Source: Acidimicrobiaceae bacterium
Lineage (GTDB): Bacteria > Actinomycetota > Acidimicrobiia > Acidimicrobiales > Ilumatobacteraceae
NCBI GenBank assembly: GCA_003455715.1
Contig: DMQJ01000139.1
Location: 1,226-16,763 of the forward strand
Direction of reading: 5' to 3'
DNA: 15,538 nt
The notes under the pieces were generated by a model. That model was not told the DNA's origin. It saw nothing but the letters and a program-made list of their open reading frames with translations, and ran no database searches. Numbering within the stretch: the stretch's first letter is position 1; every line of letters begins with the position of its first letter. Made by a program: the position numbers and the translations under genes. This document shows, piece by piece, positions 1 to 8,729 of the stretch.

Positions 1-83
1 TGCGCAAAGACATGGCCGGCCGCTACCCCAAACACCAGTGGCCCCTCGACCCCGCCAACGCCAACCCCAAACGCCTCAAGTAG
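1..83 (+). CDS. hrpB: ATP-dependent helicase HrpB, C-terminal end (5' partial)
   Basis: The reading frame is open from the left edge (first full codon at base 3) and ends at the TAG at 81-83. The 26 visible residues include RYPKHQWPLDPANANPKR, which matches the conserved last segment of HrpB-type DEAH-box helicases (typically 'RYPKHxWPxDPxxAxPTRR' followed by a short basic tail). HrpB is a cytoplasmic superfamily 2 ATP-dependent RNA/DNA helicase whose exact physiological role is poorly defined. Only the family-specific C-terminal domain is present, and the helicase core lies outside the window. The assignment rests on the tail motif alone. Confidence 0.8.
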   Translation, partial: RKDMAGRYPKHQWPLDPANANPKRLK

Positions 84-134
84 CGGCCGCTTCGACCGCT
101 GACAGATCGCTACCAAACGAAGCATCACTCGGGT

Positions 135-140
135 TATCGT
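135..140 (+). promoter_or_regulatory. -10-like hexamer TATCGT, probable leaderless promoter of the pseudo-subtilase gene
   Basis: TATCGT fits the actinobacterial -10 pattern TANNNT and ends exactly 6 bases before the ATG at 147. The transcript would therefore start at or next to the start codon. No Shine-Dalgarno-like purine run is seen before that ATG. A CTGACA at 99-104 resembles a -35 element but lies too far upstream (30 bases) to pair with this hexamer. The same spacing recurs at other genes in the window. Confidence 0.45.
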
Positions 141-146
141 TTCCGG

Positions 147-3100
147 ATGCGGGCCAGACGAACTGCACTCCTCGTTGTAGCTGCCGTACTGACAGCGACG
201 GCCGGTGTCCCTCCGATCAATTCGGTGTCGGAAGCACGTGCCGACTTCCCTACGTCGACTGCGAATCCGCCGACTGACTTCGGGTCAGACGACAACGTCG
301 ACGCTGAGCCAATCGCCCGTTCAACCCGCGTCGACAGCGCCTTACGACTCAATGCGTCCGGCAGCACCATGGTCGAGGTCGTTGGCGGGGCAAGCGAGGT
401 TGCCGCCGCGCTGTCGCGCCTGGGGGTTCTGCCGTTGGGCACGACCGGAGACCTCACGCTCGCCGAGGTGCCAAACGGCTCGTTGCAGCAACTTGCTTCC
501 TCAGAAGGTGTGCAGGTAGTCCGCTCCGCAGCGCCCGCACTTCTCGATGCCACTACCGCCTCCATCCGAGCCGAGCGCGGCCCAGTCGCAGGGCAGCACA
601 TGAGTTTGGCTACGGAGTGGCACCAGGCCGGCCACAGCGGGTCCGGCAGCAAGGTCGCCATCGTCGGTCTCTTCGATGAAGCCCTGCTCGCGACTCAGAT
701 CTCGAACGGGGAACTGCCGTCCATTCCAGAGACCAACCGCGTCTGCGTGTCGGCCGGCGCAGCGTGTTCGTTTGGAACACCTGGAGCTTCGTACGGCAAC
801 TCACTTGCCGAGATCGTCACCGACATCGCGCCGGATGCGAGCCTCTATCTCGCCGAGATCGGATATCGAACCGACTTCATCCCGATCATCGATTGGCTGG
901 CGGCCAACGGCGTCAACATCATGCTCAACCCCATCATTTGGACGTACGACGGCCCGGGCGACGGGACAGGCCCATCGGCATCCATCGTCGACTATGCGGT
1001 CAGCAAGGGCATCGCATGGTTCAACACGGCCGGCGAGATGAGTCCCGGACTTGGAGGGGTCTATTGGCGTGGGATCTGGAGCGATCCTGACAACGATCGG
1101 CTCCTCAACTGGTCTGGCAGCGACGAGTCGATGACGGTCTACTGCGGCTACCTGCTGGGTCTTCGTTGGGACGACTGGGGTGGCCCGTTGACTGACTACG
1201 ACCTTCTCATCAGCGATTATCGGGCCAACAACAACACCAATGGTTCACGCAAGACGCTGTCTGCCGCCAACCAGGCCCTCTCCGGCGCCCAACCACTGGA
1301 GGGAACGAGCGGCGTTGCCTTGTGTAATCAGAATCCGGCTCGCGGCCCGGTGTACGACACGAACGGAGACGGCTACGTCTCCCTTTACGTTCAGCGGACG
1401 ACCCGCACGCCTCACAGTCCCACCGGTGACGTCATTGAACTCGGCACCTACTACGGCTGGCTTGAGCGTTACACGAATGGCGCGGGCAGCGTCGCTCATC
1501 CGTTTGCCGACTCGCGTAGCAACGGGATGTTGACGGTCGGGATGGACGACAAGGTGAACATCGGGTACCCCAGAACCGGTTGGGGACCAACAGCCGATGG
1601 GCGAATGAAACCTGAAGTGCTCGCTCCCGGATGCATCGCGACATCGATCGACGGAGGCGTCGGTGACACCTATTGCACGTCTGCGGGCTTCGTCGGGTCC
1701 GACGGAGCCGCCGCCGTTGCGGTCGGCATGGCCGCCCTGACGGCACCCGTGGTGGGGGCCGCCACCCCATTACAGATCACGCGATACGTCCGCGACCAAG
1801 GAGTGGAACACACCACCTACCCGGAACGCACGTCGCTCCAGACTTCGTTCCTCCGCCTCCCCACTCCGCCTCCCGCCAGCTTTCCGGCGATGACCTACGA
1901 ACTCGGTCAGGCGTCCCGACTTCTCGATACTCGCGGGGCTCCGTCCGGTCCGATCGGAACCAGTCGAGTCCAGAGGCTCAAGGCGGGCGAAACGTTTCAT
2001 CTGAGACTCTCGAATTCCAGCGAACCCCTGGTTGCGATTCTCAGTGTCGGAATGGTGCGGCCTTCTGGCCGGGGATATCTCTCGATTCACCCAGCCGGGT
2101 GGTCAGCACCAGGCGCGGCGTCGGCAGTGAACGTCGATACCTCCGGGCAAGTGCGGGCAAATCTGGTCGTCGTTCCGATCGGGAACAACGGATACATCGA
2201 CATCTACTCCTCCGTGGAGACCGACGTCATCGTCGATCTGCAGGGCATCTTTCGACCAGCTGACTCCGGGGCATACCAGCACAAGGCAACTCACCCTTTT
2301 CAGCCCACGACCCCAACCCGCATCGCCGACACGCGCACATGCCTGGGGCTCAGTGACTGTACGGGTGCGCCCGCAGCGGCACGGAGTTGGACAGAGATCG
2401 ACATCGGATCGTTCATCGACCCGACTGACCCATACCGCAGCGTGCCGTCGGAGGCGCGCGCCGCTGTCGTGGCCGTCACGATCGACAGCCCGGTTACAGC
2501 TGGGTATGCCTCGGTGCTCCCCGGCGATGTCAGTACCGTCACCACGTCCAACGCCAACTTCGAAGCCAACCGCTCGACGACTGCCACCGCGATCGTTCGC
2601 CTGAACGATGGCGCTGACGGAAAGGCCCGAGTGTTCACCAGCGCTGCGAGCCACATCCAAGTCGAACTCCTCGGCTGGTTCTATGCCTTGGGGGCACCCG
2701 GAGATCCGTCGGGCGGGTTCGTTCCCCTTGCACCGACTCGACTCGTTGACACCAGGATTCCGGCGGGAACTCCTCAGCTGCAGCCCGGCATGTTGACCGA
2801 GGTCGACACCGCTCCCGCAGGCGTGCCGCCGCAGGCAACTGCGGTCATCGCCAACCACGTGGCCGTGAACACCCTTGCGGCGGTCGAGTTGCAGGTCGCG
2901 GCGACGGCCCAGCCTCAACCGCCCTCCTTTCGCAATCTCAGCGCTGGCGCGGCGGGACTGACGGTCGCAGCGAGCACCGTGTCGCAGATCGTCGACGCTC
3001 GCTACACGCTTCGAAACTCGGGCGGGACTCATGTCATCAGCGACATATGGGGCTACTTCCTTCCGCCGGCCACACCTCGGGTGCCTGACGGCGCGACTGT

Positions 3101-4103
3101 TGAGATCCCATTCTCCGGCCTGTCTGCGAGCCTCTGCTGCGGGCAGGTGAAGATCTCCGATGACGGAAATGTGGTCGTTGCCCTCACCGACAGCCCCCTG
3201 CCGGGCCTCTACGGACGAGTCCAAATCTGGCGACGCTCGAGCAACGACGTCCTTACCGTGCTCGACGGATCAGCATTCAGCGTCGTCGGTCTCTCAGCCA
3301 GCGGTGATCGAGCCTTGGTGATGGCGATGGACACGTCGATCCCGTCGTACGTCATTCACGAGGTCGACACGACAACAGGTGAGACAAGCTTGGTGAGGGT
3401 TGTCAGCCCAAGTGATTCGATCCAGCCGGACGGCACACTTGACCTTTGGCTGCTGTCGACACGCGTGTCCCACGACCCAGCGGACACGACACCCGACTCG
3501 CAGCACTACTACGTCTTCAACTCCATCACCAACACGTACACGTTCCTGCCGATGGTCTCCGAGCGGGCGCGGCTCAACAGGAGCGGCACGCACGTTGCGT
3601 GGGCAACAGGTACCCAACTCCACCTCTTGCGGCTCGACACAGTGACAACGCAGACCCCCGATGTGGGGGAGAACATCGCAGAGATCGCACTCGACGACGA
3701 AGGGACTGTCGCGTTCCTCTTCACCGAGGCCGACTCAGGTGTCGGGTACGGCACCCCCCTGTTGGTCACCTTCGACTCAGACAGTACGCCGGCCGTGCAG
3801 GAGGTGCCGGTCGACAACTCACCCAACTGGAGCAACCCACACTGGCTCGGATTCATGTGGGTCGGCCCAGGGGGCGAGGAGGTCGCGTACCAGCGATTCA
3901 ATCGATACAGCTGGATGGTGCAAATGCCCGACGGGCCGGTCGAGGTTACGTACGGCACCGAGTGGGGCTGGTTGCCTCAGACCGAAGCCGGAAGCGCCCT
4001 CTCCGCGAACGGAAGATTCGTTGCAGTGCTGACGGCCAGCCAGATCACGACCGATCAGTCGCCGGGCGTCGTCCTACTGCTCCAAGACCGCTGGGCGACC
4101 TAG
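147..4103 (+). CDS. Secreted multidomain protein: catalytically degenerate subtilase domain, three R-L-x-D-T-R surface modules and C-terminal beta-propeller-like repeats
   Basis: This is a 1318-residue exported protein. It has a signal peptide at residues 1-32 (basic MRARR, a hydrophobic run, then a cut near SEARA). Residues about 75-130 look like a subtilase propeptide, and about 165-535 follow the S8 (subtilase) fold. The catalytic positions appear lost: Gly174 in VAIVG for Asp, Tyr216 in SYGNSLAEIV for the His of HGTAVAEIV, Glu297 in NTAGE for the oxyanion Asn, and Asp519 in GSDGAAA for the Ser of GTSFAAP. The scaffold motif GPTADGRMKPEVLAPG (480-495) is intact. Three modules follow, opening with RLLDTR (591-596), RIADTR (725-730) and RLVDTR (865-870) and closing with hydrophobic D-x-x-G-x-F strands. 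Residues about 980-1318 hold six or seven 'S-x-x-G-x-x-V-A' strands typical of TolB/WD40-like propellers. A binding or scaffolding role at the cell surface is inference. The start is supported by the signal peptide and the -10 hexamer. Confidence 0.8.
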   Translation: MRARRTALLVVAAVLTATAGVPPINSVSEARADFPTSTANPPTDFGSDDNVDAEPIARSTRVDSALRLNASGSTMVEVVGGASEVAAALSRLGVLPLGTTGDLTLAEVPNGSLQQLASSEGVQVVRSAAPALLDATTASIRAERGPVAGQHMSLATEWHQAGHSGSGSKVAIVGLFDEALLATQISNGELPSIPETNRVCVSAGAACSFGTPGASYGNSLAEIVTDIAPDASLYLAEIGYRTDFIPIIDWLAANGVNIMLNPIIWTYDGPGDGTGPSASIVDYAVSKGIAWFNTAGEMSPGLGGVYWRGIWSDPDNDRLLNWSGSDESMTVYCGYLLGLRWDDWGGPLTDYDLLISDYRANNNTNGSRKTLSAANQALSGAQPLEGTSGVALCNQNPARGPVYDTNGDGYVSLYVQRTTRTPHSPTGDVIELGTYYGWLERYTNGAGSVAHPFADSRSNGMLTVGMDDKVNIGYPRTGWGPTADGRMKPEVLAPGCIATSIDGGVGDTYCTSAGFVGSDGAAAVAVGMAALTAPVVGAATPLQITRYVRDQGVEHTTYPERTSLQTSFLRLPTPPPASFPAMTYELGQASRLLDTRGAPSGPIGTSRVQRLKAGETFHLRLSNSSEPLVAILSVGMVRPSGRGYLSIHPAGWSAPGAASAVNVDTSGQVRANLVVVPIGNNGYIDIYSSVETDVIVDLQGIFRPADSGAYQHKATHPFQPTTPTRIADTRTCLGLSDCTGAPAAARSWTEIDIGSFIDPTDPYRSVPSEARAAVVAVTIDSPVTAGYASVLPGDVSTVTTSNANFEANRSTTATAIVRLNDGADGKARVFTSAASHIQVELLGWFYALGAPGDPSGGFVPLAPTRLVDTRIPAGTPQLQPGMLTEVDTAPAGVPPQATAVIANHVAVNTLAAVELQVAATAQPQPPSFRNLSAGAAGLTVAASTVSQIVDARYTLRNSGGTHVISDIWGYFLPPATPRVPDGATVEIPFSGLSASLCCGQVKISDDGNVVVALTDSPLPGLYGRVQIWRRSSNDVLTVLDGSAFSVVGLSASGDRALVMAMDTSIPSYVIHEVDTTTGETSLVRVVSPSDSIQPDGTLDLWLLSTRVSHDPADTTPDSQHYYVFNSITNTYTFLPMVSERARLNRSGTHVAWATGTQLHLLRLDTVTTQTPDVGENIAEIALDDEGTVAFLFTEADSGVGYGTPLLVTFDSDSTPAVQEVPVDNSPNWSNPHWLGFMWVGPGGEEVAYQRFNRYSWMVQMPDGPVEVTYGTEWGWLPQTEAGSALSANGRFVAVLTASQITTDQSPGVVLLLQDRWAT

Positions 4104-4128
4104 CCGCGCACCCGTTTCCCCGTCGCGC

Positions 4129-4138
4129 GCCCGCGGGC
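4129..4138. promoter_or_regulatory. 10-bp palindrome GCCCGCGGGC next to the fumarase -10 hexamer
   Basis: This perfect 10-base palindrome ends two bases before the TAGCCT hexamer of the fumarase gene. It could be an operator covering the promoter spacer. GC-only palindromes arise readily in DNA of this composition, so the call is weak. It also lies 26 bases after the stop of the preceding gene, but it has no T-run that would make it a terminator. Confidence 0.2.
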
Positions 4139-4139
4139 A

Positions 4140-4145
4140 TAGCCT
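4140..4145 (+). promoter_or_regulatory. -10-like hexamer TAGCCT, probable leaderless promoter of fumarase
   Basis: TAGCCT matches TANNNT and ends exactly 6 bases before the ATG at 4152. The six intervening bases (gagcac) are not a convincing ribosome binding site. The identical hexamer occurs before the genes at 13389 (plus) and 11364 (minus). This supports it as a real -10 element and supports the ATG at 4152 as the start. Confidence 0.5.
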
Positions 4146-4151
4146 GAGCAC

Positions 4152-5807
<1,656 letters not shown>

Positions 5808-5830
5808 CATCCGGCACCACCGGGCACTAA

Positions 5831-5836
5831 TACCCT
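5831..5836 (+). promoter_or_regulatory. Candidate -10 hexamer TACCCT upstream of the three-gene selenoprotein operon
   Basis: TACCCT (TANNNT) lies in the 84-base gap after fumarase, inside the AT-rich stretch CACTAATACCCTAGGAGG. Transcription from it would give a leader of about 48 bases. That leader would contain the GAGGG Shine-Dalgarno (5881-5885), 6 bases before the ATG at 5892. No clear -35 element is visible. Confidence 0.35.
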
Positions 5837-5891
5837 AGGAGGTACCGGCGAGCCGTGGTGTGCTGGCCTCGTTCACGAACGAGGGAACACC

Positions 5892-6821
5892 ATGACAGCA
5901 CGAGTGCAGCGACTGGCGGCAATCGCCGCCATCGTCATCGGGGTTGGTGTGGCAGCAGCGCCGGCAGCGTTCCAGATGTTCAGCCGAGCGCCCGAAGGCG
6001 GCACGATGATGGACGAGTTCGAGCCGTACATGTCGGCCGACGTCATCAGCGAGTTCCGCAGCTACCTGGCCACCATCGAAACGGCAACCGATGAACTGGC
6101 GACCGTCAGGTCCGCGGTCGGCGATCCGAACTTCGACACCGCGTATGTGAGCGTGGCTCAGCTTGAGGCGCAGTGGCCGACGGTGAAGGCAGACATGACC
6201 GACCTGCTCGACCGCATGGACCGAAACCTCGACAACTACGCCGCGGTCACAGCGCTCCCACCGTTCCCGATGTTTCCGTGGTTCTTCGTCGTTCCAGGCG
6301 TGCTGATCATTGCGGGCGGCGTGTGGGCACTGCGTCGCGGCACCTCATCCCCGGTGCGTCGCGCCCCGTGGTACCTCGTCGCAGCACTCGGCCTGGGCAT
6401 GGTGGCCGCGCCGGCAATGTTCCAGATGTTTTCCCGCGCGCCGCAGGGTGCGGAGATGATCGACGACTTCCGACCGATGATGACAGTGGAACGAGTACGC
6501 GACGTCCAGAGCTACTTCATCACCCTCGGCGGCGGCGAGAGCCAGTTGCGGGCTTCGCTCATGCCCGCGCTTGAGGCGACGGGCGCTGACCTGGCCGACT
6601 ATCCAGGCATCGCTGCGTTCTCCTCCGCATGGCCAGCGATGCTCCAGGACTTCAATCCGATGATCGCCACCATGCGCGACAACGTCGACAACTTCCAGGC
6701 GGTGGATGCACTGCCGTCGTTCGATCTCTTCCCCTGGTTCTTCGTGGCGCCGGGCGTGATCGTGGCCGCCATGGCCGCGATCGCGGTGCGCCGCCGCGCC
6801 GATCCCATCACACAGGAGTGA
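5892..6821 (+). CDS. Four-helix membrane protein with an internal tandem duplication
   Basis: I do not recognise the family. The 309-residue product consists of two copies of one module of about 150 residues. Each copy has a hydrophobic helix running into FQMFSRAP (27-34 and 177-184), about 90 residues that would be extracytoplasmic, then N-[LV]-D-N-[YF]-x-A-V-x-A-L-P (112-123 and 264-275) leading into FPWFFV-PG at the start of a second helix (129-136 and 280-288). Four membrane segments are predicted: about 8-26, 129-147, 160-176 and 280-299. Each copy ends in a basic cluster (RR 148-149, RRR 300-302), which suits an N-in/C-in topology. The repeat ends are strongly conserved while the middles (about 37-110 versus 187-262) have diverged. 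GAGGG at 5881-5885 serves as ribosome binding site. It is the first gene of an operon with the lipoprotein and selenoprotein downstream. A role in redox or envelope maintenance would be a guess from context. Confidence 0.75.
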   Translation: MTARVQRLAAIAAIVIGVGVAAAPAAFQMFSRAPEGGTMMDEFEPYMSADVISEFRSYLATIETATDELATVRSAVGDPNFDTAYVSVAQLEAQWPTVKADMTDLLDRMDRNLDNYAAVTALPPFPMFPWFFVVPGVLIIAGGVWALRRGTSSPVRRAPWYLVAALGLGMVAAPAMFQMFSRAPQGAEMIDDFRPMMTVERVRDVQSYFITLGGGESQLRASLMPALEATGADLADYPGIAAFSSAWPAMLQDFNPMIATMRDNVDNFQAVDALPSFDLFPWFFVAPGVIVAAMAAIAVRRRADPITQE

Positions 6822-6828
6822 CCTCACT

Positions 6829-7593
6829 ATGAGCTCATCACACCCCACCCTTCGCCTTGCCATCGGGGCGATCGCCGCACTCTCGCTCGTCGGCGCGGCA
6901 TGCGGCGACGACGAAACAACTTCGACGACCGCGCCAGTGACCCAGCCGGACGTCACCGACCCATCGAGCACCGAGCCTTCGGTCACCGAACCGATGGCCA
7001 CCGACCCTGCCTCGACCACACCGTTGACCGAACCGATGAACCTGTTCGAAGGTGAACTGGTCGGCCTGTTCGCCATTGCTGCCGGCCAATGTGTCGACGG
7101 CACGGTGACCGGTTCATGGTTCCAGATGGTGCAGCCCGGCGGCACCGCCGATGCCGGCCCCTACGTGCCCAACGGCGACTCGGCCTGCGCCGACACGAAC
7201 TACTCGCTGCTCTCGCCAGGAATGGCTGCAGGGCTGCGCTCGGGTGAGCTGCAAGTGGCGCCCGACCCTGCCTTCGATGAGAGCGGCAATGGGTTGGCAG
7301 CCGACATCTTCGCTCCCGTGCCCTTCTTCGGCGTCGCCTTCGCCGGGGCAATGGACGCCGGCGGCCCGACGCCCGCTGTGACCGCAGCCGATGGCGAACT
7401 GAACGCGGACCTCACCGCATTCACCGCGTACTACGGCGGCGGGACGTTCAACCAGGGCGCCGTGGCGACCGGCACGATCGACCCGATGACCGGTGAGTAT
7501 GTCCTCGAATGGACCAGCCTCATCAGCGGCGGTTCGTTCGACGGCTTTACTGGCGTGTGGCATCTCGAAGGCGTGTTCACGCCCGCTGGCTAA
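6829..7593 (+). CDS. Thr/Pro-rich secreted lipoprotein of unknown function
   Basis: The 254-residue product begins with a hydrophobic signal peptide ending in VGAAC. Cys25 is the likely lipidated residue, although Gly rather than Leu at -3 makes the lipobox imperfect. Residues 27-68 form an acidic Thr/Ser/Pro linker (repeats of 'TEP' and 'TDP') typical of actinobacterial wall-spanning lipoproteins. The mature domain (about 72-254) is rich in Gly and aromatic residues, has only two cysteines (Cys88, Cys120) that could form a disulfide, and looks all-beta. It includes GSWFQMV (95-101) and a C-terminal EYVLEWTSLISGG / GVWHLEGVF segment (223-250). The start at 6829 follows an AGGAG (6814-6818) that overlaps the upstream stop, so translation of the two genes is probably coupled. 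I do not recognise the family. Confidence 0.75.
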   Translation: MSSSHPTLRLAIGAIAALSLVGAACGDDETTSTTAPVTQPDVTDPSSTEPSVTEPMATDPASTTPLTEPMNLFEGELVGLFAIAAGQCVDGTVTGSWFQMVQPGGTADAGPYVPNGDSACADTNYSLLSPGMAAGLRSGELQVAPDPAFDESGNGLAADIFAPVPFFGVAFAGAMDAGGPTPAVTAADGELNADLTAFTAYYGGGTFNQGAVATGTIDPMTGEYVLEWTSLISGGSFDGFTGVWHLEGVFTPAG

Positions 7594-7602
7594 GGTGACT
7601 CA

Positions 7603-7872
7603 ATGAGCAACCACCGTGTTCGCATCACCTACTGCGTGCCTTGAGACTATTCCGACCGTGCCGTGCGCGCGGGCCACGACCTCCTGCACCACTACCAGCA
7701 CATCATCGCTGAGTTGACCTTCGTGACCGGCAGCAACGGTGTGTTCGATGTCGACGTCGACGGTGAGTCGCTCTACTCGAAGCACGCCACCGGCCGCCAC
7801 GCCGAGCCCGGCGAGGTGCTCCGGCTGTTCCGCGGTCGGTACGCGCAGGGCGTCACCGAGTACGAGCGCTGA
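7603..7872 (+). CDS. SelW-like Rdx-family selenoprotein with in-frame TGA (selenocysteine) in a CxxU motif
   Basis: The frame from the ATG at 7603 runs MSNHRVRITYCVP, meets a TGA at 7642-7644 (codon 14), and continues without interruption to the TGA at 7870-7872. This gives 89 residues, the normal size of SelT/SelW/SelH-type Rdx proteins. The TGA sits exactly at the second redox position of the family's C-x-x-C/U motif (Cys11-Val-Pro-Sec14), directly after the first beta strand. Downstream, TGSNGVFDVDVDGESLYSKH (42-61) and ATGRHAEPGEVLRLFR are the family's conserved 'G-x-F-x-V-x-x-D-G-x-x-x-x-S-K' and 'P-x-x-x-x-V' features. The ribosome binding site AAGGTG (7592-7597) overlaps the stop of the lipoprotein gene, 5 bases before the ATG. 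A conventional caller would miss the gene or start it at the GTG at 7663 and lose the active site. These are thioredoxin-fold thiol/selenol oxidoreductases. The electron donor and target here are unknown. A recent nonsense mutation is the alternative. Confidence 0.88.
7657..7678 (+). promoter_or_regulatory. Candidate bacterial SECIS hairpin
   Basis: CGTG (7657-7660) pairs with CACG (7675-7678), and CC (7661-7662) pairs with GG (7672-7673), leaving C7674 bulged. The 9-base apical loop (7663-7671) begins with GU. The loop starts 18 bases after the TGA, within the distance usually required for bacterial SECIS elements, and a G in the first two loop positions is the main sequence requirement for SelB binding. 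Alternative pairings are possible in this GC-rich stretch, and I folded it by eye only. Confidence 0.5.
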
Positions 7873-7874
7873 CG

Positions 7875-7892
7875 GGCGGCGCCAACGCCGCC
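7875..7892. terminator. Strong hairpin between convergent genes, probable bidirectional terminator
   Basis: GGCGGCG (7875-7881) and CGCCGCC (7886-7892) form a perfect 7-bp stem around a CCAA loop. A further G-T(U) pair is possible at 7874/7893. It fills the 25-base gap between the selenoprotein stop (7872) and the enoyl-CoA hydratase stop (7898 on the other strand). There is no T-run on either side, as is common for actinobacterial terminators. Confidence 0.6.
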
Positions 7893-7897
7893 TGCCA

Positions 7898-8716
7898 TCA
7901 GCCCAGTTCGCCTGCCAACTCACCGAGGCGACGTTCCCCCTCGGGCGTCTGGCCGCCGCGATCCATGAACGCAGCCAATGCTGCAACCGTGCGAGGGTGA
8001 CCGAGCGTGGCGTTGAACGCGTCGCCCTCAGCCAGCAGATCGGCCACCACCTCCTTCTCCGCTCGCAGCACGGCCGCCTTCGCAGCAGCCACGGCGTGGG
8101 GCGGGAACGACGCAATGCGCCGGGCCAATCGATCGACGAACGGCCACAACTCGTCGGGCGGCAGCGCCCGGTTCACCCAGCCCCACTCGGCCGCAGTGGC
8201 GGCGTCGATGTCGTCGCAGCCGAGGATGGCTTCCAGCGCCCGAGAGCGGCCCGCCAGCCGGGCCAGGCGCACGGTGCCGCTACCACCCGGGAGGATGCCG
8301 AGCGCCACTTCCGGCTGGTTGAACACGGCTTGGCCCAGCGCAGCGAACCGCATGTCGCAGCTGAGTGCGAGCTCGCTGCCACCGCCACCCACGCGGCCCT
8401 CAATGACCGCGATGGTGGCCTTCGGCATGGTGCGAAATGCTTCACACATCGCGTGGAACGAGTTGAGTTCCTCCGCCCGTGGGGCGTCGGTGGGCAGCAT
8501 CTGGATGAGCGTCACGTCGAAGTGGGCGATGAAGAAGTCGGGGTTGAGCGACCGCAGCACCACCACCCGCACGTCGTCGTCGGCCGCGACCTCCTCGGCC
8601 ACACGCATCATCGCCGGGTAGAGCAGCCGGTCGAACAGGTTGACCGGCGGGTTGTCGATGACCACCGTTGCCACACCGTCGACGATGTGGAGGTGCAGCG
8701 GCTTCCCGCGGCTCAC
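7898..8716 (-). CDS. Enoyl-CoA hydratase/isomerase (crotonase) family protein
   Basis: The 272-residue product (GTG start at 8716) has the crotonase fold. VATVVIDNPPVNLFD (15-29) is the first strand region. FFIAHFDV (61-68) holds the first oxyanion-hole segment in an unusual form without the usual A-G-x-D. VGGGGSELALSCDMRFA (109-125) carries the second oxyanion Gly and Glu115. FNQPEVALGILPGGSGT (132-148) carries Glu136. Both glutamates used by hydratases for water addition are therefore present, so hydration of 2-enoyl-CoA is plausible; the substrate is unknown. An in-frame extension to 8893 would overlap the LLM gene and lacks family similarity. The GTG lies 13 bases after the LLM stop, with GAGG (8731-8728) about 11 bases ahead, so the two genes are probably co-transcribed. 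The pairing suggests acyl-CoA or lipid/steroid degradation, which is inference. Confidence 0.87.
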   Translation of the reverse strand: MSRGKPLHLHIVDGVATVVIDNPPVNLFDRLLYPAMMRVAEEVAADDDVRVVVLRSLNPDFFIAHFDVTLIQMLPTDAPRAEELNSFHAMCEAFRTMPKATIAVIEGRVGGGGSELALSCDMRFAALGQAVFNQPEVALGILPGGSGTVRLARLAGRSRALEAILGCDDIDAATAAEWGWVNRALPPDELWPFVDRLARRIASFPPHAVAAAKAAVLRAEKEVVADLLAEGDAFNATLGHPRTVAALAAFMDRGGQTPEGERRLGELAGELG

Positions 8717-8729
8717 GGCTGCCGCGACC

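Noticed and set aside
83..90. GCGGCCGC (NotI site) as a sign of cloning vector
   Set aside because: An eight-base GC-only palindrome is expected by chance in DNA this GC-rich, and the flanking sequence is continuous with an HrpB tail.
2103..3224. 373-codon minus-strand open frame opposite the surface-module region
   Set aside because: It is opposite a protein with clear repeated modules. The antisense translation is Arg/Gly/Asp-rich and shows no domain.
5808..5830. CCGG...CCGG hairpin after fumarase as a terminator
   Set aside because: Only a four-pair stem can be drawn and no T-run follows, so it is not distinguishable from background.
7642..7644. TGA as a pseudogene-making nonsense mutation
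   Set aside because: It falls exactly on the family's redox Cys/Sec codon, the frame beyond remains conserved, and a plausible SECIS follows. It is kept only as an alternative explanation.
7663..7872. Rdx-like gene starting at the GTG at 7663
   Set aside because: This start loses the first beta strand and the whole CxxU active site, has no ribosome binding site, and lies in the loop of the candidate SECIS hairpin. The upstream ATG with TGA readthrough explains the sequence better.
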